Shown here: positions 12,489-24,400 of the stretch, one piece after another | Position numbering within the stretch: the stretch's first letter is position 1 | Layout of the letters: the number at the start of each line of letters is the position of its first letter | Source: Pterobdella sp. o SKG-2022 | Taxonomy: Eukaryota > Annelida > Clitellata > Hirudinida > Piscicolidae | Reading direction: 5' to 3' | Assembly: GCA_964035795.1 (NCBI GenBank) | Contig: OZ038327.1 | Location: 6,142,985 to 6,206,984 of the forward strand | DNA length: 64,000 bases | Position numbers and translations under genes: made by a program | Notes under the pieces: generated by a model | What the model was told of the DNA's origin: nothing | Databases searched by the model: none | What the model saw: the letters and a program-made list of their open reading frames with translations, nothing else

Positions 12489-15400
12489 GTGAGTGATTGG
12501 AGGGAGGGGGCTTTTAGTAAATTGAACTTATTAATGGGATTATAGTGGCATGAAATTCAAGAGTTTTTTAGACCACAAATTGATTATGAGTTTGTATATA
12601 AATGGACTAGTTTTTGGTTATAATGCTATATGTTTCATGAATTGGTAACTTGGCCACATGCCAATCAATAACGAAATCTCTGAAAAGGACCCAGTGATAT
12701 TGGCCTTTGACCTTGAAACCACCAAACTGCCTCTCAAGTTTCCTGACCCTTCATTTGATCAGATTTTTCTCATATCTTACATGGTGGATGGTCAGGTTGG
12801 TGGGGGTGGTGAAGGGGAGAGTTGAGGGTTGGTAATGATGCATGAGTTGAAAAGAGGCGACTTGTTGTAATCTGAAGTTCTTGAGTCTCAGGTTAGTAGG
12901 GTTGAACATAAATATTGTATTTTGATGTATATCTTCCGAGTTTTCTTCTGCTTATAATGCAAAATCAATAAACAATTGTGACGTCAAAACGCACTCAGGG
13001 GTACCTGATAAGCAACAGGGAAGTGATGAGTGAAGATGTGAGCGACTTTGAGTACACTCCCAGGTAGTGCGGTGTATGTTGGTGCATTCTGTTGAGGAGT
13101 CATATTTGAGTATCATATGTTGTAAACAGTGTTTTAATATTCAAATTCATTCAACTGTGACTTATTAATTATTTCAGGTCTGAGTTTCCTGGGCCTTTCA
13201 CTGTGTCTAACCAGCCTGACGAAGTATTTTAATGATACAAATAACAAATTATAAAAATGAAATATTAATAATAACAATAAAAAATAATAAAAATATTCTA
13301 CTATTAATAATTTAAAAAATCATGAAAATGGAATAATAATAACGATTAATTAACAACACCTCCATCTTGTGCAGTTGTGTGTGATCAGGAAGTTCATTGA
13401 GCACATACTGCAGTTGAAGCCGAATGTCTTTGTCACCTACAATGGAGATTTCTTCGATTGGTTTGTGCCCATCCTTCATTCAGACTTCAATTTGCCATTT
13501 ATTGATTTTTCATTTCATCAACCAATCATCTTTCAAGCTTTCATTATTGGTTTGTCAACTTTTTTGGTCATCAACATCCACTTATTTACCAACCAACTTC
13601 ACTTTATTGGTCATCCACCCACCTCTTCATTCCCTATATCACCCACCCACCTCTTCATTCCCTATATCACCCACCCACCTCTTCATTCCCTATATCACTC
13701 ACCCACCTTTTCATTCTCTATATCACCCACCCACTCATTTCACCATGTTTATCACCCACCTCTTCATTCCCTATATCACCCACCCACTCATTTCACCATG
13801 TTTATCACCCACCCATCTACTTCACCATTATAGTCACCCACTTACCCACCTACTCACTGTTTCACAGGACCTTCTTGGAGGAAAGATGCAAGCATTACAA
13901 CATAGACATGGCCAGGGAGGTAGGCATGAAAAAGCAGCCAGGACTTGGTTATTTATCCAGAGTTTCAGTCAATATGGACTGTTTCTTGTGAGTCTATTGT
14001 ATACATCAAGATCATTTTTTATTGATACCTCGTATTCCTCATAGGTGGGTGAAGAGGGACAGTTACCTTCCCGTGGGCTCACACAACCTCAAGGCAGTGA
14101 CCAAGGCGAAGTTGAGATATGATCCAGTAGAGGTTGATCCCGAAGATATGGTGTCTCTCGCCTCTGAAGATCCTCAGGTGATGAGGGAGGGTGTGTTGGT
14201 CTTGTTATTGAGGTTCAAAAATAGATTGAGGTGCAGTGAGTAGTTTATGATGGCGTGAATGATGTGAGGAATGTACGTTAACAAAGCCACTCATTTATAC
14301 ACAGACCATGGCGAACTACTCTGTGTCTGATGCAGTGTCAACATATTATTTGTACCTCAAGTTCATCCACCCATTCATCTTTGCTCTCTCCACCATCATC
14401 CCTCTGCAGCCCGACCAGGTGGGCGGCAAATGTTCTATTGCTCATATGGAAGAGTTTTGAGATTCTTTATGAATCCATCTTTTAAACGACATTTTTTCGT
14501 TTTTGTACCAATTCATGTTTTAGAAAGTTTAATATTCTTTTCCTTTACCTTCTCTTCCTCCTCCTTCTCCAGGTATTAAGGAAGGGTTCAGGCACATTGT
14601 GTGAATCATTGTTGATGGTGGAGGCCTTCCATGGCAACATCATTTTTCCCAACAAACAAGAGTCTGTGCTCAACAGGTGCGTCTGCTTGTGTATTAGAAG
14701 TCGTCAGTTGTATTAGTTTAGTTTCAAACTCTGAAAATCTTTTCAAAGTACCTCTTAAATCATTTTTCAGTGCTTATAATCATTCCAAATATTACTATCT
14801 TCCCATACTTTTCATTTTCTTCTTCTTCAGGCTCACAGAGGATGGCCACGTGATAGACACGGAGACATACGTGGGAGGGTATGTGGAAGCACTGGAGAGT
14901 GGAGTGTTCAGGTGTGACCTTCCAAGCAAGTTTAAGCTGGTTTGTGGGTGGTGGGGCTATAAGCTGGTTTGTGGGTGGTGGGGCTATAAGCTGGTTTGTG
15001 GGTGGTGGGGCTTTAAGCTGGTTTGCGGAGGTGGGGCTATAAGCTGTTTTATGAAGGAGTGGATGAAGGGCATATGGATCTGTATTGATTCCATTGGAGA
15101 TTTCTATTTTTTGTACCTTGGTTATAAAAACTTCAAATCATTTTAAATTCAAAATTAGTTTTCCTCTCATGACCATCATTTCAGTGCCCAGATGAGCTTG
15201 ATCGACTCGTTTCCCTTGTGGACAACACCCTCACCCACGCCATACAGGAAGAGGAAAAAGTTGACATCCATGACGTCACCAACCTAGATGAGGTCAGCCT
15301 ATGATACTTTTAGATCTTTATGTTATAAATAAATGTATATATGTTTTTGAATTTTTTAGTCGGTTTTTATTTCAAACTAGGTCAAGGAGGACATTGTCAA

Positions 15401-18400
15401 ACGTTTATTGGATCTCAAATCTACGCCCATAATCAATGAATGTCCAATCATATACCACCTCGACGTTGCCGCTATGTACCCAAACATTATTTTGACCAAT
15501 CGGCTTCAAGTAAAAATTTTAAAAACGAATTTATTTTTTGAAGCATGTTAATTGTTACAGCACAAACTCTCCTTCAACAGCCATCTTCCATCATAACGGA
15601 AGTAGATTGTGGATCATGTGACTTCAACAGGATGAATGCCACGTGTTTGAGGAAGATGGGGTGGAGCTATAGGGTGGACTACTGTGAGTGATTTCATTGA
15701 TATCGAATGGAGTGCTGGTCTGTAATAATAATGGTACACAACTGTATCATGTAAGTAAGTCGACCATTTGATTGCTCCTATTTGGGGTTTCAGTTGCACA
15801 ATTTATAGGTTTCACAGGCCGCTACTCTATTTGGACCATCATGTAATATACGTCTAACCTCTTGCTATGAGGCAGAAGACTTTGAAGGAGTAATAATATT
15901 ACAGACAACTGTATCACACACACCACCACAGTACCGCCCAGCCGAAGTGAATACCAAAGGATACAACAACAACTTGAGAATGAAACTTTCCCGCCATTAC
16001 ATGCCAACCAGCCAATCAGAGCCTTCCATCAACTTCCCATTGAGGAGCAAAAGGACGTGGAGAAGAAAAGATTGGCTGGTAAATTTTGTTTCAAATGAAA
16101 ATCATATTTTGTGAGTTTTAACATCATAACTAGGTGCATTTCCATCATATTTGCTATTTTTTGAATATTATTCAATTTTTATTTCATGCATACCACATTC
16201 ACTCCAACACAAAACACCAAAGATTACAGCAGGAAGGCATACAAGAAGACGAAGGTGACTCGGCAAGAAGAAAGGGAGGCCCTGGTGTGTCAAAGGGAGA
16301 ACTCCTTTTATGTGGACACTGTGAGGTCGTTCAGAGATCGTAGGTATGAGTTCAAGAACCTCACTAAGGTGGGTTGATGGCGTGGGGGGAGGTCACACTG
16401 TTAGTGGTTTGTGGGCTGGGGGCTTGCTTAATTTAATAGATTGAATGGGTTGAAGCTATGGTTGTAGTTGTCAGGGCTTAGGTTGAGGTTCTCAAATGTT
16501 TGTTTTGAGAGTTTAGTGTGGTTGACTGATTTTAAATGGTTAGTTTAAAATTGTTAAAGTATTAGAGTTTTCAATTTATGCTTTTAAAAAAAAATCTTAT
16601 TAAAAGGATGCAAATGATTTAATTGTAAATTAATAAATTCAGGTGTGGAAGAAGAAGCTGGCAGAAGCAGAGAAGGATGGACAGAGTAGTGAGGTAGGGT
16701 GGGTCACAATGAGTGCTTGAGCAAGGCTGAGGGTTTAAATAATGTATACTTTTTTCAATTGTTTGAACACCACGACATTCACACACAGATGAAGCGAGCT
16801 AATGACATGATTGTTCTGTATGACTCTCTGCAACTAGCACACAAGTGCATCCTCAATAGTTTCTATGGCTACGTCATGAGGAGGGGGTCTGTGTTTTTAA
16901 TTGGATTATCTAATCATTTTGAGTTTCATTCTTTAAAATATCTATTTTTCTTGTTCAATTCATTCAAAAACTCAGTATCTATCGGGCTTCATTTAATTCA
17001 TCTAAAGTTCTCAAAAGTTTATCCACCTGTATAATAAAGTCTTTTCTACTTTTTCATCAACTAATCAGAGCTCGTTGGTACTCAATGGAGATGGCAGGGG
17101 TGGTGTGTTACACAGGAGGTCAGATAATAAGAAAGGCGAGGGAGATTATCGATAAAATCGGGTGGGTGGAGAGATGTTTTGTTTTTGTTGTTCAACATAT
17201 TTTTGTTTATTGAATTTTTCTGATTTTCAAATCAATTCAACCCGTCAATCAATTTGTCTCAGTATCACCACCCATCTATTTTTTCATTTCTTCCATCACC
17301 CACACATTCCTTCATTCACCTTCAGTCGTCCTTTAGAACTAGACACAGATGGTATATGGTGCATGCTACCTCGGAATTTTCCAGAAAATTACGTCATCAA
17401 GACCGCCAAAAAATCATTTTCTATTTCTTATCCCGGTGCTCTGCTCAATATCATGGTGAAGGTGAGTGGTAGTGGTGATGGTGGTTAGTGGGGATAGTGA
17501 AGGTAAGTGGTGATGGTGGTGAAGGGTGGGGATGTGGGAATGAATGAAATAGGTAAATAGATTTAGGCAAGATAGATAAATGAAGGAGATGAAGGAATGA
17601 ATATTTTGTAGTTTACATGGAAGGATGAATGAATGATAAGTGTGGTTGTCATTGTAGTAGGGTGGTCATTATTAAGCATATAATCATCATCAGGACCACT
17701 TCACCAATGATCAATATCACGAATTGGTGGACAAAAGTAAACTTAAATATGAAATCAAAAAAGAAAACTCAATATTCTTCGAGGTAAGCAACTGATCTTT
17801 ACCATTTTTCTATTAATTCTATCGTTAATAACATTAGTTTGATTGATTTTTTCAAAAGCCACAATAAAATGAATATAATTTCAGAACACTAATTAGTTTA
17901 TTAAGATACGAAGCTTTTCGTTATCAAAGTAACATTTTCAATAAAACTGTTTCTCATACTTGAAAATGTTACGTTGATAATAAAAGCTTCGTATCTTAAA
18001 AAACTAACTACTGTTCTGAAATATTACTCATTTTGTTTGATTAAAATAGCGTTTCTGTTTGACCTCATTTAAATGAGAAAAGACGTTAATTGAGTAATGA
18101 TAATAATGATAATAATAATAGTAATAATATCGACGATGGCAGGTGGATGGGCCATACAAGGCTATGGTGTTGCCAGCTTCCAAGGAGGAGGGCAAGAAAC
18201 TCAAGAAAAGGTCTTCAACTTCTTTTCATCACATACCATTTAGTGGTTGACTATGTTTGGAATAATAATCACATTTTTCATCAATGTTTTCCTCATCATC
18301 ATCATCATTATTATACCTCAGATATGCAGTGTTCAACATGGATGGGAGTCTGGCTGAACTCAAAGTTTCTATTGTTATCTTTTACATCAATCATCATCTC

Positions 18401-21400
18401 TATCATATTTTCATTGCTATCTTACTCAATACATCATCTTCACCCTCATCAACATTTTTTTCATCACCCTCACCATCTTCCTTATCATCACCACTCTTTT
18501 GACCAGGGTTTTGAAATAAAAAGGAGAGGAGAGTTGAAGTTAATTAAGATCTTCCAATCATCCGTGTTTGAGGCTTTCCTGGGTGGAAATAGCCTGGAGG
18601 AGTGTTACAAGAGCGTCGCTTCTGTTGCTTCCTATTGGCTTGATGTTCTATTCACTAAGGTGGATATGCATGGGGGGTTTGGTGCATAGGTGGTGTGGTG
18701 TGGTAGATGGTTGAGGTGGGTTTTTATGATGAATAGGTGAGGTGGCTTGAGGAATGAGTGAAGTGGTAGATGATTGTAGTGGGATGATTTGGTCGATTGG
18801 TGAGGTTGTGTTGTGGTTGTTTGCTTTGATGAATGTTGGGATGAGGTCGATGTCAAAAAGTCATATGAAGTGGTGATGTGATTTATTAGCTACATGGCTA
18901 ATAGTCCTGGGTTGTGTAATGGAATGCTCATACCTAATAAAATTATATTTTTTCTGTCTAATTTTATTTGAATAAGACATAAAAGGTTAAACAAGTAAGA
19001 ATAATAACATTGTATAAGGATCTTCAACAACTCACCACCATCATGACAACCCATGAAGGCCGCAGGTCTGCCTGATAAGGAGTTGTTCGAGTTGGTGTGT
19101 GAGAACAGGAGTATGAGTCGGAGACTGCAGGATTATGAAGGTCAGAAGTCTACATCTATCAGCACTGCTAAGAGGCTTGCTGAGGTGGGTGAGGGAGGAG
19201 AGTGTGGGTAGGTGAGGTAGGGAGGGAAGTGTGGGTAGGTGAGGTAGGGTGGGATGTGGTAGGTGAGGTAAGGTGAGATGTGCTAGGTGAGGTAAGGTGG
19301 GATGTTGTACGTGAGGTAGGGTGGGATGTGGAGCAAGAGGCAATTGAACTGTTTTTGGATAGTAATAGTGCATAAAGAGTTATTCAGAATTTGTGGTTTA
19401 AGTTGGTGAATGTTAAAGATTTTTTTTCATCTCTTTTTGTATTTAAAAAATTTTTCAATTCAGCAATGGTATTTTGCATTGTTTTGCTTACTTATTCATC
19501 CACCCACCACTACAAATACTACCCACCACTACAAATACTACCCACCACTGCTAGTTCTTGGGTGATGAGATGGTGAAGGATGCAGGGTTGGCTTGCAAGT
19601 ACATCATCTCCAAGAAGCCTGAAGGATCTCCTGTGGCCGAGAGGTGAGTTCATCTTGCAATAGACTCAATGTTTTAATATGATATCTTTTATCATTAAGT
19701 TTCATTATTTCAAATATTAGGATTGTAATTTGAGTTTTTTTTTATTATGAATATAATTTCAGAACACTGGTTAGTTTATTAAGATACGAAGCTTTTCGTT
19801 ATCAACGTAGCATGTTTTTAGTTGCATCCTCATCCATCAATTCATCTCAACAATGTTGATAACACTTTCCACATCACAAAGTTGTTGAACACCTACAGAG
19901 CCATCCCAGTGGCAATATTCCAGGCTGAAGAAGCCATAAGAAGACACTACCTCAACAGGTGGCTCAAAAGTTCTTCAGGCATTCAACATGATATCAGATC
20001 GGTATGTGATGTAGTGTATTGTAGTGGGTGTGATAGGAGGGGTATGTGTTTCATTAGGGTGGTGTTGTGTGGTGTATTGGAGTGGGGTGTGGTAGGGGGG
20101 TATGTGTTTCATTGAGGTGGTGTATTGGAGTAGGGTGTGGTGCGGTTTGATGTGGTGTTATGCAGTGTGATGTTGTCTGGCGCGTTGTTGTATGATGTTG
20201 ACTAGAGTAGTGTGTTTTAGTGTGATATGATGTTGTGTGATGTGGTGTGGTGTGTTTTGATGTTGTGTGATGTGGTGTGGTTTGTTGTGATACTATGTGA
20301 TAGTGCATGAGATAGCTTTGAAGGGGATGACCTAAATGACTCATAGATGTTTGGCTTCAGTAGCAAGGTTGAATTTTTTGGGTTAGGTTTTTTAAAGATT
20401 TCAGTCTTAATGTATAAAAATACCAAAGGATTATAAACTCAGATGTACAGAACTAATGCACATATATTTTGATGACATTCTCCACCACAATGCCTGCAGA
20501 TACTTGACTGGGAGTACTACATTGAGAGGCTGGCCAGTGCTATCCAAAAGATCATTACTATTCCTGCTGCTTTGCAGGGGGTCTGTGCCATTGTTTCCAA
20601 TGTTTTATATTATTATTATTAAAAGTAGCAAGGCTTTTCATCATCATCATACTAATCCAGGTGCAAAATCCAGTGCCTCGAATCCCTCACCCTGATTGGC
20701 TGCACAAGAGACTGCTGGAGAAGAATGATGTCTTCAAGCAGAAGAAGATCATTGAGATGTTTCAGAAGGTTCCATTTGTTGAATGTGTTCGAAGTGTTGG
20801 ATGAGTTCGAAGTGTTGGATGTGTTTAGAGTATTGAATGAGTTCAGAGTGTTGGATGTGTTTGGAATGTTGGATGAGTTTGGAATATAAGATGAGTTCGG
20901 AACGTAGGATGAGTTTGGAATGTAGGATGAGTTCGGAATGTAGGATGAGTTTGGAGTGTTGGATGTGTTCGGAGTGTTGGATGTGTTCGGAATGTAGGAT
21001 GAGTTTGGAACATATGATAAGTTTGGAGTGTTGGATGAGTTCAAAGTGTTGGATGTGTTCGAAGTGTTGGATGTGTTCAGATCGTAGGATGGGTTGGGAG
21101 TGTTGGATGTGTTGTGTCCAAATAACCACCATTTTTATAAGGACACTCGTGTGGGAGTGTGATAACACATGACAGACTTCAAGGCTATAATTTGCCTAAT
21201 ATTTAATGACAATGCAGTCATGACATGAAAGTTCATTTAGCTCCTGGTGAGATTTTTATCGATTTTTTGATTTTGTTAACTTCAAATTTTTAAAATTATT
21301 TTTCAGACTGAAAAAAAGCTGCCTGACATAGAAGATATTATCAGCACCAACCATATCCCAAGCCATAACAGCCAAATAGCAAAAAACAAGCGGAAAAGAA

Positions 21401-24400
21401 ACGAGGCAGACAACTTGGGGCTGAGTTGGCGCCAAATATTAGGCAAGCCCCCTCCCATGGGGGAGAGCAGGGTGTGTTCAATGACGTCATTCATATTTAG
21501 GATTTTATTTTGGTTTATCTTGTGTTATTGGACATATGTCTATGAAAAAATTAACGCTCGCAGGAAGATCTGGTAGCCTGGTTACAGTTCCATAAGAAGA
21601 AATGGAGCCATCAACTCAAACAGAAAACCGCAAACAGCCGGAAACGGATGAAGTTACAAGATGATTATACCTCGAGGGGATTGGTCCGGGCTGGACTCAG
21701 CAACGAAGATGGCTCTTCTATTGGAGGGTTTTTACGCAAAACTGCAAGGGCGCTACTTGATTGGCCATGGCAGATAATCCAGGTGTCAGAGACCAGCCAA
21801 CCAGGGTTGTTCAAATTGTGGGCTTTGATTGGTCAGGACCTTCACTGTTTGAACCTCAACGTTCCCAGGATCTTCTACGTCAACCTGAGGACCTCCAAGA
21901 CGGGAGATAGTGCAGGTTCTTAATGTTCTATTAGAATACTATCATCATTATGAATTGCAGTAATATCTTATATCTTCACTCTTCATTCCCCATAACCTCA
22001 ACTGCTCAGTGTGGACCAAGGTCAACCGCCTGCTTCCTAGAGGTCACAGAGTTCATCACCTCTACAGGTCACCATGATGATTACGTCATCGTTTTAGGAG
22101 TTTGATATCATTATCATGAATTGAGTCAGAGTTGTTATAATTGTTATTTTTGCTAATCATTTGCTATAATTTCCATTTAATTTTGCTGATGATTATGATA
22201 ATGGAGATGAGGGTGAAAAAATATATATTTAAATGAATACTGATGATGATGATGATGATGATGGCAGGTATTCAGTGGCAGAAGAGACGTATATGCAACA
22301 CATGAAGTAATGACATTATTAATATTAAAGTTATATTTATAATAGAAACAAACACTCATGTGTGTATATGTTAACACACTCGATAATGTAAGATATTCTT
22401 AGGAAAAGCTTCGTGTAATCAGTTTCTCAATAAACCGTAGTGTTTGTTTCTATTAGCTTGATTTCCGGATGTTTTACGTCAAAGTTATATTTGTTTTTAT
22501 ACTGAAAATGATGACCAAACTATTATAATGATGACGATGATAATGATGATTATGAATATCTTGCTGACAATGATGATGGTGATGATGATGATGACGACGA
22601 TGATAATGATGAGGATGATGATGATGATGATGATGATCACCCAGTGAGATCACCACAGACCTCTCCTCTCCTGACGTTGAAGGAGTCTATGAGACCCAGG
22701 TCTGTTGCCATCATCCTGTTTATGTCTCATTATCAAAATTTATATCAACGTCATCACTGTGTACATTTGCATTATCTGCATCATCATCAACGCTATCTAC
22801 ATCTGCGTCATCACCATCATCATCGTTATTCACACCATCATCATCATGCCAGGTTCCTCTGATATTTAGGGTACTGATGGATGTGGGATGTGTCGCCATG
22901 GTAACCAGGGATTGTGCCTACAAACTGAGAAACAAGGTCAATTTGCATTATTATGATTCATCAGCTGATGATTATTATAATAGTAGTAGTAGTCTTCAAA
23001 TGTTTTTATTTTGTAACCACAATAATATTCTTAGGAAACAGATACATTTGACCTCGAAAACTTGACCTTCAAAACACTAGCTCAATGCTCCTACCTCGAA
23101 GGCAACATCAAGCATGTCTACCTGTACCACAGGGCTTTGTGAGTGGGTTGGTGAAGTGGAGAGTGCTGGGTTCTGGGAGGGAGTGGGTTTGAGTGTTGTG
23201 TGATGAAGGATATTTGCTTCAAGGTGTTAATGAATTATTAAAGGAGTGTTGGGTGATCAAATATTCCAAAGAACATCCAATTATTTTGATTGGTTTGGTG
23301 AAATGTATTAAGGTTACATATTTAAAACAAAAACGAACAAATATAATATTGAATATTATATTTGAATGTAGAGGTACCAAGCAGATGCATGGGCTATTTA
23401 TACCAGCCACTAAGAGAGCCCATATATTGGTCATTGACACAGTTAGGACCAATCAAATGCCCAACCTATCCGCCATGTTCCAACAAGAAAGAAATAAAAT
23501 GTTAATATATTATTGTAGATAATTGGATTCGTGGTAGATATATATTAGATCCAACTATGTTTATGTAGACATATGTTCACCGTTTTAATTGTTAGTGTTT
23601 TGGTTGCTCATGCATGTAATATTATAATGGACCATAATTTGGCTCAAGATTAAAAGTTAGCTAGATTGATTTATAGATAGATAGATAGACTAAAGGGTAT
23701 CCCATGTAAGGTTGAAGGAGAGAGGCCAGGACGAGATTCCAGAAGAAGGATACACATTTGATGTGAGTCTCATGTGTTTAATGACATCATGACATCATGT
23801 TCTTTTTATTGGCTCTATTCCACTCTTGCAATCCATTCATCTCATGATCTTTCATAACAACTTTTTCCATTTCAAACTTTCTCATACAATATTATTCATA
23901 ACTTTCATTCTACACACAAACTCACATATTCATTCTTAATTTTTTCTTCAACTATCCACATTCAGTCACTTTTTTTCACCATCATACCCACCAGATAAGG
24001 ATAGAGACGGATGTAATGAAGGGTCGTAGGGCATTGAACAGAGTGTTGGGGGCTTACAAGGAGGAGAGAAGGGGGCCCACATTTGTTGTGCTACAAACCA
24101 CTGGTGTGCTTGTTCTTCACTTTTTCCTTAGAAAGCTATCAATTACTGAGTTGTCGATGATGATAAATTACTAAACCATCTCTCAAAAAGTTTCAATGCC
24201 TTTCAGTTGATTGTCGTTTCATCATTGAAGTTTTGATGCCAAAATTAAGATATTCAATTTCTTTGAAACAATACTTCCAGATCTCACCTTACTGACGTCA
24301 TCTATGACATCATTAAACGATTTTCCTGTTGTTCGACTGCCACTGAACGAGGAGTGGGTGGTGGTTTTGTGTGGTGTGATGGTGATAGTGGTGTGTATAT

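Noticed and set aside
14631..15146. 171-codon open frame
   Set aside because: It covers parts of POLE exons 16-17 and the donor repeat; the homologous part is explained by exons in a different arrangement.
20652..21172. Genes of 110-139 codons on both strands
   Set aside because: They lie wholly in the 18-bp minisatellite of POLE intron 35; an 18-bp period keeps all frames open.
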